64,000 nt of DNA from an uncultured Kiritimatiellota bacterium (GCA_944389585.1 CALXMW010000001.1:219435-283434), one strand, 5' to 3'. Counted from the first letter of the stretch, positions 34,195 to 42,914 are shown. Program-made: numbers and translations. The notes: generated by a model from the sequence alone, not told the origin.

Positions 34195-36363
34195 ATGCGC
34201 AAACGTGTTTGGCACGCTTTCACGGCGCTTTCCCTGTTTGGGTGCGCGGCCTGGGCCGACGCACCGGAACCAATCCTGGCCTGGCCGGGGAGCCAGGAGC
34301 CGATGCGCGAGGAGGCGCTCTTCGTGGCGGACGACTACCCGCGCCTGCAGGGCCTCGCGCCCATCGCGCGCCGGTACGGCAGTTGGCACGCGCTCGCGGG
34401 GATGACCTTCTCGGCCTGGTTCATGATCCCGGCGGACGACGCGCCGGTGACGCTGGCCCGCTTCAACTCAATGCCCGGCACGGGAAGCCACCGGCTCCAC
34501 ACCATCACGCTCCACATCCCCGCCCAACGGGTGCGCGGCGAGCGCCAGCTCCACCTCGCCAAACACGGCGGCTCGCACGCCGTCCTCCCCCTCCCGCGGG
34601 AGCTGGAAGGGCGCTGGGCCCACCTCGCCCTCTCCTTCCCGCGCCTCACGGGGGCGGAAAACCCGGACTTCCTCCCCTGCACGGCCTTCCTCAACGGCAA
34701 GCGCACCGAGCTCCAGCTGAACAACACCCTGCAAAACGGCCTGGCCTCCGTGGCCATCGGCGTGGACGGCAACGCGCGCATCAACCGCGTGGCCCTCTAC
34801 GACCGCCCCCTGGACGACACCTTCACGGCGCAGGACGCGGCTCGCGCCACGCCGAGCCCCACCCCGCCCCCCTCGGCGCCGCCGGCCGCGGCCTTCCACT
34901 GGACATATGGCCTGAAGGGGACGCGCGGGGGGTGGCTGAGCCAGGCGCACCGCGTCAGGCACGAGGGCGGGCGCGAGCTGATCCCCACGCCCAGCGGCGA
35001 CGGCACCTCCGTGCGCTACTACTCCCTCCAATCCTCAATCGCCACCCAGCCGCTGATGTCCGGCATGTCCGGCACCGCCGTCATCGTCGGCAAGATGGGG
35101 CGCACGCCCGGGAGCGTCCTCCTCTGCCTAGGCCTCTACTTCCAAGCCAACACCGACACAAACTGCCACCACCTCAACCTCAAACGCGGCGAAGGCGACG
35201 AAGTCCTCCTGGAAAGCGACTCGCCCGAGATCGCCTTCGAGCCCATCCGCGCCACGGTGCCGGACGCCTCGACGGCCTTCCACTGCTACGCCATCCGCCA
35301 CGACCGCGGGGAACTCTCCCTCTGGGTCGACGGCCGCCGCATGGGTGCCGCCACAATCCGTTTCGGCGCGCACGCCGACGGCCTCACCGTCGCGGCCTGC
35401 CAGCTGGGCACCGTCTTCGGCGGCCTCAGGCAATACGTCACGCCGGGGGCCGACCTCGAAGGCTTCGTGGCCGACGACCTCAAGTTCTTCTGCCGCGCCC
35501 TGAGCGACGAGGAAATCACCGCCGTCTCCAAACTCCTGCGCGTGGACGGCGCCCCGCCCCCCAACGCCCCCCGGCGGCAAACGCGCCCAACCCGGCCCGA
35601 CGCGCCCCGGCCCGCGCCCGACGCCAAAGCCGGCGGCGTCCGCCTGCCCACCCTCGAACCCGGGCGCCCCCTCCCCGCCGCCGCGGAGCGCGAAACGGCA
35701 CAGCGCCTGCTGGACGAACTCTTCGACGGCGAGAAAGTCGGCGGGCAAGACCTGCTCGACGCCGTCCGGGACGCGGAGAACGACGCCACGCGCCTCGCCC
35801 TCCTCACCCGCGCGGAAACAGCCTTCTCAGACGGCGGCGACCCCGCCGCCGCCCTCCAGACGATGGCCCTGCGCGAACGCGCCTTCCCCGGCGCCGTCAC
35901 CGACGCCGAGGCCGCCGCACTCCTGAAGGAGGCCCTGCGGGACACCGCCGTGAACGCCCCGGACGAAGCCCTCGCCCTCGCGGAAGGCCGCCTCGCCGCC
36001 CAAGCCAAGCTCAAAGACCTGCGCCAGGCCGCCGAGGACGGCGACCCCAAGGCCTGCCGCCTCTACGGCGAGGCCCTCGCCAAAGCCGGCCAATGGGACG
36101 ACGAGACGCTTGGCGCGCTCGCCATCTGCGACGACCCCGCCGTGGCCGCGCTCGCCAACGACGAGGCCCAAGAGACGCCCCCCGCCGCCAAAGCCGCCCT
36201 CGACCTTGGCGAACGGTGGTGGGCGCTCGCAGACAAAACGAAGGACGCCGACCTCTCCCACGCCTACCGCCTCCACGCCGCCGCGCTCTACGAAACCGGC
36301 AAACCCGCCGCCAAAGGGCTGCGGCGCCGGCTCATCGAGAAACGCATCGAAGAGGCGCGTTAA
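34195..36363 (+). CDS. Secreted LamG-type two-domain protein with a PVC-type helical tail
   Basis: A 722-residue protein with a signal peptide ending near GCAAWADA. Two concanavalin A/LamG-like domains: residues about 30-215 (LAGMTFSAWFMIP ... SVAIGVDGNARINRVALYDRPL) and about 240-450 (ADDLKFFCRALSDEEI). Pro/Arg-rich linker, then a helical tail ending LGERWWALADK ... AYRLHAAALYETG ... RLIEKRIEEA. That tail is common at the C termini of exported Planctomycetes/Verrucomicrobia proteins. Probably binds glycans or envelope partners. ATG 34195 is preferred to ATG 34189 because AAGGA is then 7-8 nt away. Confidence 0.78.
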   Translation: MRKRVWHAFTALSLFGCAAWADAPEPILAWPGSQEPMREEALFVADDYPRLQGLAPIARRYGSWHALAGMTFSAWFMIPADDAPVTLARFNSMPGTGSHRLHTITLHIPAQRVRGERQLHLAKHGGSHAVLPLPRELEGRWAHLALSFPRLTGAENPDFLPCTAFLNGKRTELQLNNTLQNGLASVAIGVDGNARINRVALYDRPLDDTFTAQDAARATPSPTPPPSAPPAAAFHWTYGLKGTRGGWLSQAHRVRHEGGRELIPTPSGDGTSVRYYSLQSSIATQPLMSGMSGTAVIVGKMGRTPGSVLLCLGLYFQANTDTNCHHLNLKRGEGDEVLLESDSPEIAFEPIRATVPDASTAFHCYAIRHDRGELSLWVDGRRMGAATIRFGAHADGLTVAACQLGTVFGGLRQYVTPGADLEGFVADDLKFFCRALSDEEITAVSKLLRVDGAPPPNAPRRQTRPTRPDAPRPAPDAKAGGVRLPTLEPGRPLPAAAERETAQRLLDELFDGEKVGGQDLLDAVRDAENDATRLALLTRAETAFSDGGDPAAALQTMALRERAFPGAVTDAEAAALLKEALRDTAVNAPDEALALAEGRLAAQAKLKDLRQAAEDGDPKACRLYGEALAKAGQWDDETLGALAICDDPAVAALANDEAQETPPAAKAALDLGERWWALADKTKDADLSHAYRLHAAALYETGKPAAKGLRRRLIEKRIEEAR

Positions 36364-36374
36364 ATCTGGGCAAA

Positions 36375-36416
36375 CGAAACGGCCCGGGGCGGCGAGCGCC
36401 GCCCCGGGCCGTTTCG
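36375..36416. terminator. Bidirectional terminator with perfect 19-bp stem
   Basis: CGAAACGGCCCGGGGCGGC and its exact reverse complement flank a GAGC loop, between the convergent LamG-type gene and gpsA. T-runs are short (TTT), so the very GC-rich stem does the work. Confidence 0.8.
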
Positions 36417-36426
36417 CATGGGCCGC

Positions 36427-37416
36427 TCACTCGGGCTTGGCGGCGCGCCCCATGAGCAGAAGCACCGCGTCCTTGGCGGCAAGGCCCTGATAGCAAATGC
36501 GGTAGACGACCTCGGCGATGGGCATCTCGACGCCATGCGCCTGGGCGAGGTCGTGAAGCAGGCGGGCGTTGTCGACGCCCTCGGCGACCATCTGCATGGA
36601 GCCGAGGATGTCGCCGATGGCCTCGCCCTTGCCCAGGCGCTCGCCGACGGCGTGGTTGCGGCTGTGGCAGGAGGTGCAGGTGACGATGAGGTCGCCCACG
36701 CCGGCCAGCCCGCTGAGGGTCTGCGCCTTGGCGCCCATGGCCAGGCCCAGGCGCATCATCTCGGCCAAGCCGCGGGTGATGAGGGCCGCGCGCGTGTTGT
36801 CGCCGAAGCCGAAGCCGTCGCTCGCGCCCACGGCGATGGCCAGGACGTTCTTGACGACGCCGCCGATCTCCACGCCCAGCACGTCGTCGGTGGTGTAGAC
36901 GCGGAAGCGCGGGCCGTTGAAGAGGGCTTGCGCCTCCACGGCCAGCGCGTGGTCTTGGCAGGCGCAGGTGACGGCGGTGGGGATGCCGCGGGCGACCTCC
37001 TCGGCGTGCGAGGGGCCCGAGAGCACGACCACGCGCTCGGTGCCGAGCGTGGCGCGGGCGACCTCGCTCATGCGCTGGTGGGTCTCGGGGCAGACGCCCT
37101 TGGTGAGGCTGACGACGAGCGTGCGTGCCGCGTCGAGGTGCGCGGCGGCCTGGGCGCAGACGGCGCGATAGAACTTGGAGGGGATGGCGAGCACCGCCAC
37201 GTCCGCCCCGGGGAGGGCCTCGGCGAGGTCGGCGGTGAAGCGGATGGACTCGGGGAAGTCGACCCCCGGCAGATAGCGCGGGTTCCTGCGCGTGGCGCGG
37301 AGCTCGGCGATGTAATCCGGGAAGGGCCCCCAGACGGTGACGGCATGGCCCTTGGCATCCAACAGGCGCGCGACGGCCGAGCCCCAGCCGCCGTCGCCGA
37401 TGACGGCGATCTTCAT
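36427..37416 (-). CDS. gpsA: Glycerol-3-phosphate dehydrogenase [NAD(P)+]
   Basis: GpsA reduces dihydroxyacetone phosphate to glycerol-3-phosphate for phospholipid synthesis. The 329-residue enzyme has IAVIGDGGWGSAVARLL, VVSLTKGVCPETHQRMSE, VVLSGPSHAEEVARG, the catalytic Lys in GGVVKNVLAIAVGASDGFGFGDN (seen as VVKNVLAIA), and TCTSCHSRNHAVGERLG. It overlaps plsY by ATGA; the two enzymes work in sequence (GpsA product is the PlsY acceptor). Confidence 0.96.
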   Translation of the reverse strand: MKIAVIGDGGWGSAVARLLDAKGHAVTVWGPFPDYIAELRATRRNPRYLPGVDFPESIRFTADLAEALPGADVAVLAIPSKFYRAVCAQAAAHLDAARTLVVSLTKGVCPETHQRMSEVARATLGTERVVVLSGPSHAEEVARGIPTAVTCACQDHALAVEAQALFNGPRFRVYTTDDVLGVEIGGVVKNVLAIAVGASDGFGFGDNTRAALITRGLAEMMRLGLAMGAKAQTLSGLAGVGDLIVTCTSCHSRNHAVGERLGKGEAIGDILGSMQMVAEGVDNARLLHDLAQAHGVEMPIAEVVYRICYQGLAAKDAVLLLMGRAAKPE

Positions 37417-38096
37417 GGTTTGGCCTCCTGTCTCTTGGCGTCGCGCGCGGCGCGCTGGGCGGCGGTGAAGGCGAAGCGGTTCTCCGTGCCCTTGGCGAGG
37501 CGCGCGAGGTTGGCGCGGTGCTTCACGATGGCCAGCGCCGCCAAAACGGTGATGAGGACGGCGAACCAGAGGGGCGCGCCGGCGTACAGCGGCGTCCAGA
37601 CCAGCGCACCCACGGCCACCGCCGCCAGGCAACTCGAGAGCGAGACGTAGCGCGAGAGCAGGAAGGCGGCCACCCACACGCCCAGCCCCACCCCCGCCGC
37701 CGCCGGCGCCACGCCCAGGAGCAGCCCCAGCGCCGTCGAGACGCCCTTGCCGCCCTTGAAGCCCAGCCACAGCGGGAAGATATGCCCCAGCATCGCCGCC
37801 GTGCCGCACAGCACCCGCAGGAGCAGCGTGTCCGCCCCCGCCCCCCACGCCAACGGCAAAGCCGCGCACCACACCCCGCCGAAGCCCTTGAGCATGTCGC
37901 ACGCGAAGGCCAGCACGCCCCATTTGGCGCCCACGCAGCGGAAGACGTTCGTCGCGCCGATGTTCTTGCTGCCCACCGTGCGCACGTCCACCCCCCGGGC
38001 CTTGCCGATGAGCAGGCCGAAGGGCACCGACCCCAGCAGATAGGCCGCCACCAGGGCGGCAAGCGCGTTGAGCGCGTCGGGCAGGGCTTCCATCAT
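37413..38096 (-). CDS. plsY: Glycerol-3-phosphate acyltransferase PlsY
   Basis: PlsY transfers acyl groups from acyl-phosphate to glycerol-3-phosphate in the inner membrane. The 227-residue protein has the three conserved cytoplasmic motifs: GSVPFGLLIGK, GSKNIGATNVFR (GSGNxGATN type) and GHIFPLWLGFKGGKGVSTALG. Five or more membrane helices; a soluble basic tail of about 25 residues is longer than usual. Start ATG 38096 overlaps the aroQ stop. Confidence 0.95.
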   Translation of the reverse strand: MMEALPDALNALAALVAAYLLGSVPFGLLIGKARGVDVRTVGSKNIGATNVFRCVGAKWGVLAFACDMLKGFGGVWCAALPLAWGAGADTLLLRVLCGTAAMLGHIFPLWLGFKGGKGVSTALGLLLGVAPAAAGVGLGVWVAAFLLSRYVSLSSCLAAVAVGALVWTPLYAGAPLWFAVLITVLAALAIVKHRANLARLAKGTENRFAFTAAQRAARDAKRQEAKP

Positions 38097-38536
38097 CGCG
38101 CGCCTCCTTGGATGAGGGCGACGAGGCCCTCCACGGCCAGCGCGTAGCCCGTGAGGCCGAAGCCCATCAGCTGGGCCACGCACACGGGCGCGGTGTAGCT
38201 GACGTGCCGGAAGGCCTCGCGCCGGTGGGTGTTGGAGATGTGCAGCTCCACGGCGGGCAGCTCCGCGGCGGCGAGCGCGTCGCGCAGGGCCACGGAGGTG
38301 TGCGTGTACGCCGCGGGGTTGATGACGATGCCGTCGTAGACCCCGCGGGCCGCGCCGACTTTGGAGACGAGCTCGCCCTCGACGTCGCTCTGGAAGCAGT
38401 CGAGCTCGGCGCCCAGGCGCGCGGCGGTCTCGCGGGCGAGGGCCTCGGCGTCGGCGAGCGTGAAGCGGCCGTAGATGCCCGGCTCGCGCGTGCCGAGCAG
38501 GCGCAGGTTGGGGCCGTTGAGGAGCAAGAGTTTCAT
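38093..38536 (-). CDS. aroQ: 3-dehydroquinate dehydratase, type II
   Basis: AroQ dehydrates 3-dehydroquinate in the shikimate pathway. The 147-residue protein has LLLNGPNLRLLGTREPGIYG (with the catalytic Tyr), VINPAAYTHTSVALRDAL and VELHISNTHRREAFRHVSY (active-site His). Length fits the dodecameric type II enzyme. Coupled to plsY downstream; 10 nt after holB. Confidence 0.95.
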   Translation of the reverse strand: MKLLLLNGPNLRLLGTREPGIYGRFTLADAEALARETAARLGAELDCFQSDVEGELVSKVGAARGVYDGIVINPAAYTHTSVALRDALAAAELPAVELHISNTHRREAFRHVSYTAPVCVAQLMGFGLTGYALAVEGLVALIQGGAR

Positions 38537-38546
38537 GGCTCTCCTT

Positions 38547-39470
38547 TCACAAGTAGAAGCGATCCATCCAATAAGGCAGGATCTGCGCGGGCGGGATGTT
38601 CCGGTCCAGCTGGGCGGCGAGGGCCTCCAGCATCGGCAGGTTCTCGTTGAGATGGGCCTGGGTGTGGGCTTGGGCGCGGCGGGCGAGGGCCTCGCGCCGC
38701 TCGGGGAAGTTCAGCGGCACCTCGGCGCCCGCCGCGACGCGCAGGCAGGCGAGGTCGCGCATCCATTGCTCAAGGGTCAGGAGCAGGTCGTTGCGCCAGG
38801 CCTTGGCCTTCGCGCCGACGAGGGCCTTCAGGGTGTCGGCGTCGGCCTCCACGGCGACGTTGGCCTTGGCCTCGGCGCGGACCTCCCGCTCGGCGCGCGC
38901 CTCCATGTCCGCGAGCAGGGCGCAGAGCGTCTCGGCCCGGGCGGCGTCCAGGAGCGCGCCCTTCTCCTCGATGCCCGCGAGCAGGTCGAGCGCCTGCGTG
39001 CGCCACGGCTCGTCCAGCCGCCGCGCGCCGCCGGCGTGGATGACCTGGCAACGCGAGACGATCGTGGGCAGGAGCTCCTCGGGCGCCTCGGTGAGCAACA
39101 GGAAGAGGGTCTTCGGCGGGGGCTCCTCGAGCGTCTTGAGGAAGGCGTTGGCGGCCTCCGGGCGCAGGCGGTCGGCCGAGACGATGACGAGCACCTTCCA
39201 CCCGCCGGCCAGGGCGCTCTGCTGGGCCACGGGCAGGATCCGCTCGCGCATCATCGCCACGCTGATCACGCGGCTCACCTTCTCGGGCTCGAACCAGGGC
39301 ATGTCCGGGTTCGCGTGCTCGGCCAGCGTCGGGCCCTCGCCCAGCAACTGCGCGCCGATCCACTCGGCCAGCACGCGCCCCTCGCGGCGCACGGGCCCCA
39401 CGATGACGTAACCCTGCGCGGGGCGGCCCGCCTGGAAGGCGCGGCTCAGGCTCTCGCGGATCGCGTCCAT
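38547..39470 (-). CDS. holB: DNA polymerase III delta-prime subunit
   Basis: A clamp-loader subunit. The 307-residue protein has the AAA+ layout of delta-prime: AFQAGRPAQGYVIVGP, ADRLRPEAANAFLKTLEEPPPKTLFLLLTE and the SRC arginine finger (TIVSRCQVI). The P-loop is degenerate, as is usual for delta-prime, which does not bind ATP. The C-terminal part is helical. Four nt after the permease gene stop. Confidence 0.88.
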   Translation of the reverse strand: MDAIRESLSRAFQAGRPAQGYVIVGPVRREGRVLAEWIGAQLLGEGPTLAEHANPDMPWFEPEKVSRVISVAMMRERILPVAQQSALAGGWKVLVIVSADRLRPEAANAFLKTLEEPPPKTLFLLLTEAPEELLPTIVSRCQVIHAGGARRLDEPWRTQALDLLAGIEEKGALLDAARAETLCALLADMEARAEREVRAEAKANVAVEADADTLKALVGAKAKAWRNDLLLTLEQWMRDLACLRVAAGAEVPLNFPERREALARRAQAHTQAHLNENLPMLEALAAQLDRNIPPAQILPYWMDRFYL

Positions 39471-39474
39471 CGCC

Positions 39475-40227
39475 TCACCGCTCCGTGGCGCACAGGCGCA
39501 GGGCGTCGAAGGCCATCCCCGCGGCGTAGATGAGCACCGCCGCGCCCGTCACGCACCCCACCAGCGCCCGGACGTCCACCAGCCCCCCCGCGCAATCGTA
39601 CACCGCCATCTGCATCGGGAACCACGGCCACTGCGCCATCGGCCGGCCGAACGCCGCCGCCAGCGCCTGGCAGAGGGCCGGCGGCGCCGCCAGGCACGCC
39701 AGCAACGAGACCAAAAAGGTCGAGGCCGAGCTCCGCGAGAAGAGCGAGACGAGCGTCCCCACCCCGCACCAGAGCAACGCCTGCGCCGCCAGCGCCGCCA
39801 CCGCCAGCGCGAAGCCCACCCACGTGCCCGGCAACGCCGCGTCCGCCGGCATCGCCCAGCGCGTCAGCGCCCAGCACGAAAGCCCCATCCCGCCCACGTA
39901 GACCATGCAGAGCACCCACGCGGCCATCACCTTGCCCAGCACCCACCAACGCGCCCGCACCGGCGTCGAGAACATCAGGCGCAGCATCCCCACCTCGCGG
40001 TCTTGCGTGAACCCGCGCGAGGCCGCCACCGCCGCCAGGAAGGGCAGCCCGAAGGCCGTCGCCAGCCCCCACAGCGCCGGGAGCGTCTCGGCCGTGCCCT
40101 CCGCGCGGCGCAACGCCCACACGAAGAAGGCTCCCGCCCCCGCAAGCGCCAGGAAGAGCGGCGCCAGGCCGTGCACCGAGCGTGTCAGCTGAAAGGTCTC
40201 CCGCCGCAAAATCGTCCAAAACACCAT
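39475..40227 (-). CDS. ABC-2-type transporter permease
   Basis: A 250-residue protein with about six membrane helices. The stretch SRGFTQDREVGMLRLMFSTPVRARWWVLGKV is typical of ABC-2 permeases (GldF-like, with REVGTL-type coupling helix). It pairs with the ATPase 3 nt upstream. Substrate unknown; such transporters move lipids, polymers or drugs, or act in the NatB/Gld type of export. Confidence 0.85.
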   Translation of the reverse strand: MVFWTILRRETFQLTRSVHGLAPLFLALAGAGAFFVWALRRAEGTAETLPALWGLATAFGLPFLAAVAASRGFTQDREVGMLRLMFSTPVRARWWVLGKVMAAWVLCMVYVGGMGLSCWALTRWAMPADAALPGTWVGFALAVAALAAQALLWCGVGTLVSLFSRSSASTFLVSLLACLAAPPALCQALAAAFGRPMAQWPWFPMQMAVYDCAGGLVDVRALVGCVTGAAVLIYAAGMAFDALRLCATER

Positions 40228-40230
40228 CGC

Positions 40231-40962
40231 TCAGGCCCTCCCCTGCCCTTCTGGCGCGGGCTCCGGCAGAAGCCTGGCCATCGCCGCCGCCGCGTCGAGC
40301 GAGGCCTCGGCCACGCGCCCACGCTCCACCAGCGCGAAGCGCGTGCAGCACGCCCCCAGGAGCGCCGGGTCGTGCCCGCTGATGAGCACGTGGGCGCGGG
40401 GGGAGACCTCTTTGATGACCTCGGCGAAGTCCGCGCGCATCGCCGCGTCGATCCCCGCGAAAGGGTCGTCGAGCACGAGCACGGAGGGCATCGTCAGCAA
40501 CGCCTCGGCCAACGCCACGCGCCGCCGCATCCCCAGCGAGAGCTTCCCGATCGTCCGCCGCCGCGCCGCCATCAGCCCGCACCGCTCCAAGGCCTCCTTC
40601 ACGCGCCGGCGGATGCGCAGGAAGCGCTCGCCGCGCAGCTTCGCGCGGAAGCGGAGGTAACTTTCCACGCGCATCTCGGCGTAGGCCGGCGCGAGCTCCG
40701 TCATGTAGCCCACGTGCCGGCGGTAGCCGATGCCCTGGTCGGAGCGGTACTTGCGCGTGCGCCCGGCCAGGTCGGTCAGCGCCAACTGCACCGTCCCGGC
40801 CTGCGGCACCAGCGCCGCCGCCGCCAGCCCCAGGAGCGTGCTTTTGCCCGCGCCGTTCGCGCCGACCACGCCCACCACCTCGCCGGGCGCCACGCGCAGG
40901 GAGGCCCCGCGGATGCCGCAGGTCTCGGCGTAGAGGAAGGTGGCGTCCGTCAGCGTCAGCAT
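40231..40962 (-). CDS. ABC transporter ATP-binding protein
   Basis: The 243-residue ATPase partner of the permease. Walker A is GANGAGKST (residues 34-42), the signature is GKLSLGMRRRV, Walker B is VLVLDDPFAGID and the switch His is LISGHD. In Walker B the position that normally holds the catalytic Glu is Asp (LDDP rather than LDEP), which may slow ATP hydrolysis. It follows ilvA by 4 nt. Confidence 0.88.
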   Translation of the reverse strand: MLTLTDATFLYAETCGIRGASLRVAPGEVVGVVGANGAGKSTLLGLAAAALVPQAGTVQLALTDLAGRTRKYRSDQGIGYRRHVGYMTELAPAYAEMRVESYLRFRAKLRGERFLRIRRRVKEALERCGLMAARRRTIGKLSLGMRRRVALAEALLTMPSVLVLDDPFAGIDAAMRADFAEVIKEVSPRAHVLISGHDPALLGACCTRFALVERGRVAEASLDAAAAMARLLPEPAPEGQGRA

Positions 40963-40966
40963 CGGG

Positions 40967-42175
40967 TCAATCCCGGATCAGGCGATAGCCGGCCGCCTCG
41001 AGCGCCTCGTGGATGGCCCCGATCTGCTCGAAGTCGCGCGTCTCCAGCTCCAGGCTCAGCACGCACGTGGCCAGCGCCGTGTCCATCCCCGAGGGGCCGT
41101 AGTTCACGTTGATGACGTTGCCGCCGCACTTCGAGATGATGTTCGAGACGCTCGCCAGCTGCCCGGGCTTGTCCGGCAGCGTCAGGCGGATGCCCGCGCG
41201 CCGCCCGCTCGCCAGCAGGCCGCGGTAAATGACGCGGCTGAGGATGTTCACGTCGATGTTGCCGCCCGAAAGCAGACAGCAGACCTTCTTGCCATGCAGC
41301 TCCGGCAGCTTGTCGTAAATCATCGCCGCCACGGAGACCGCGCCCGCGCCCTCGCACACCAGCTTGCGCTGCTCGATGAGGAAAAGCACCGCCGCGGCGA
41401 TCTCGTCCTCCGTCACCGTCACGATGCCGTCCACGTACTGCCGCACCAGCTCAAAGGTCAGATCCCCCGGATGCTTCACCGCGATGCCGTCGGCGAAAGT
41501 GTTGGCCGTGGACAGCGTCAGCTTGTCCCCCGCCTCCACCGAACGCTTCATGCTCGCGGCCTCCGCCGCCTGCACGCCGTAAACCTTGCACCCCGGGCGC
41601 AGATGCTTGATCGCATACGCCACGCCCGAAATCAACCCGCCCCCGCCGATCGGCACCAACACCGCGTCCACCTCCGGCATCTGCTCGACGATCTCCACCC
41701 CCACCGTCCCCTGCCCCGCGATCACGTCCGGGTCGTCGAACGGATGCACAAAGGTCATCCCCTCCTTCTTGCACAAATCCTGGGCATAGGCGCTCGCGTC
41801 GTCATACGTCCCCGGCACCAAATGCACCTCCGCGCCATAACTCTTCGTCGCCTCGATCTTCGCGATCGGCGCGATGTCAGGCATGCAGATCACCGCCCGC
41901 GCCCCACGCTTCTGCGCGCCCAACGCCACCCCCTGCGCATGGTTCCCCGCGCTGCACGCGATCACCCCGCGCGAAAGCTCCTCGGGCGTCAGCCTGGAAA
42001 TCTTGTAATACGCCCCGCGCACCTTGAACGAACCCGTCACCTGCAGGTTCTCGGTCTTCAGCCAAACCTCCGCGTTCGTCGAAAGCTTCGGCGCGTAAAT
42101 CAAATCCGTCCTGCGCGCGACCTCCTTCAACACCTCGGCCGCGTGGTGAATGTTATCCATCGACAACTGATCCAT
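40967..42175 (-). CDS. ilvA: Threonine ammonia-lyase with C-terminal ACT domain
   Basis: Deaminates threonine to 2-oxobutanoate with PLP. The 402-residue enzyme has the PLP lysine in TGSFKVRGAYYK (Lys51), SAGNHAQGVALGA, PIGGGGLISGVAYAI (phosphate loop) and CLLSGGNIDVN, followed by one ACT-type domain (GIRLTLPDKPGQLASVSNII). The single ACT form is typical of the short TdcB/IlvA type of anaerobes. The reaction releases an enamine, the RidA substrate. First gene of the minus-strand group down to gpsA. Confidence 0.93.
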   Translation of the reverse strand: MDQLSMDNIHHAAEVLKEVARRTDLIYAPKLSTNAEVWLKTENLQVTGSFKVRGAYYKISRLTPEELSRGVIACSAGNHAQGVALGAQKRGARAVICMPDIAPIAKIEATKSYGAEVHLVPGTYDDASAYAQDLCKKEGMTFVHPFDDPDVIAGQGTVGVEIVEQMPEVDAVLVPIGGGGLISGVAYAIKHLRPGCKVYGVQAAEAASMKRSVEAGDKLTLSTANTFADGIAVKHPGDLTFELVRQYVDGIVTVTEDEIAAAVLFLIEQRKLVCEGAGAVSVAAMIYDKLPELHGKKVCCLLSGGNIDVNILSRVIYRGLLASGRRAGIRLTLPDKPGQLASVSNIISKCGGNVINVNYGPSGMDTALATCVLSLELETRDFEQIGAIHEALEAAGYRLIRD

Positions 42176-42204
42176 GGCAATTCGTCCCTTCAACGCTTTC
42201 CACC

Positions 42205-42213
42205 AGTATACCA
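42205..42213 (-). promoter_or_regulatory. Extended -10 promoter of the ilvA operon
   Basis: Minus strand TGGTATACT, 29 nt before the ilvA ATG, with GAAGGGA between. Confidence 0.55.
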
Positions 42214-42392
42214 AAACCCGCCCCGAAAACCAAAGCCAAACCAACCCACACCAACCCCCCAAGCCCGCCCCCGGCCCCGCCGAGGTCTTCGACCTCGCCG
42301 CCAAGGCCGTCCAAGCCGGCTACCGCGTCACCCAGGCCGAGCTCCAGGAGCGCACCGGCTATGCGCTGGAGCCCGCGCAGGGAGCGTGCCCC

Positions 42393-42426
42393 GGAGGCTT
42401 GGAAGAGTGGAGGCTTGGAGGCTTGG
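42393..42426. repeat. Octanucleotide tandem repeat (GGARGYTT)n, 4 units
   Basis: GGAGGCTT, GGAAGAGT, GGAGGCTT, GGAGGCTT, GG. Same unit as the arrays near 33.1 kb. Confidence 0.7.
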
Positions 42427-42515
42427 CCTCGCCCCTGCGGGGCGCCGGGCCGACCGCTCCCCAATCGCCGTGGAGCGTGGGGCAAAGCCCACCCTCAACC
42501 GCCGCCCCTCGGTCA

Positions 42516-42551
42516 GTCCCAGTGGTCCCAGGCGTCCCAGTGATCCCAGCC
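42516..42551. repeat. Nonanucleotide tandem repeat, 4 units
   Basis: GTCCCAGTG, GTCCCAGGC, GTCCCAGTG, ATCCCAGCC: period 9, inside the portal remnant. Confidence 0.65.
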
Positions 42552-42680
42552 CGGAACCCGCAGCCGATTCGCCCGGCGGCCTCGCCGCCCTCGCCAAGGC
42601 CCTGCAGGCCGACTGCGCCCCCCTTACCCACGCCCTGCAAACCCTCCTCGACCAAGCCCAACAACCCGAAGGGACGGGGC

Positions 42681-42697
42681 GTGGGGCGGAGCCCCAC
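42681..42697. repeat. 17-bp mini-palindrome
   Basis: GTGGGGC, GGA, GCCCCAC. Same arms as at 33220, different loop. Confidence 0.6.
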
Positions 42698-42712
42698 CCC
42701 GAGACGACCCAC

Positions 42713-42741
42713 GATTCGCGATTCGCGATTCACGATTTACG
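42713..42741. repeat. Heptanucleotide tandem repeat, 4 units
   Basis: GATTCGC, GATTCGC, GATTCAC, GATTTAC, G. On the other strand the unit is GTRAATC/GCGAATC, matching the arrays at 42877, 45284 and 45413. Confidence 0.7.
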
Positions 42742-42859
42742 GCGCGAAGCCGCCGCCCTCGCCGCGCGCCTCCCAGAGCTGTTGCCGGAGGATCCCGAGC
42801 TCGCCGCCCAAATCCGCACCCTCCTCGACGACACCTTCGCCCAAGAAAGCGAAGGGGCC

Positions 42860-42876
42860 GAGGGGCAAAGCCCCTC
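42860..42876. repeat. 17-bp mini-palindrome
   Basis: GAGGGGC, AAA, GCCCCTC. It directly abuts the heptamer array at 42877. Confidence 0.6.
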
Positions 42877-42898
42877 CGATAACCATTTACCATTTACG
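42877..42898. repeat. Heptanucleotide tandem repeat, 3 units
   Basis: CGATAAC, CATTTAC, CATTTAC, G; the complementary unit is GTAAATG. Confidence 0.65.
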
Positions 42899-42914
42899 GC
42901 AGGAGGCCACCCCC

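Larger units (their letters stand above)
42262..42905 (+). pseudogene. Remnant of a Mu-like phage portal protein (DUF935-type) C terminus, broken by repeat insertions
   Basis: The frame at 42262-42360 encodes EVFDLAAKAVQAGYRVTQAELQERTG, a style of sequence seen at the end of Mu gp29-like portal proteins. Reading then switches frame: GGLAALAKALQADCAPL and LRREAAALAARLPELLPEDPELAAQIRTLL appear in another frame. Between and inside these pieces lie 8-bp, 9-bp and 7-bp tandem arrays and 17-bp palindromes. No start codon or intact frame remains. The family assignment rests on my reading of short segments and the phage-like context, so it is tentative. Confidence 0.45.

Noticed and set aside
42262-42905. 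CRISPR array in the repeat-rich stretch
   Set aside because: Repeats are 7-9 bp tandem units without spacers, and no cas gene is near.
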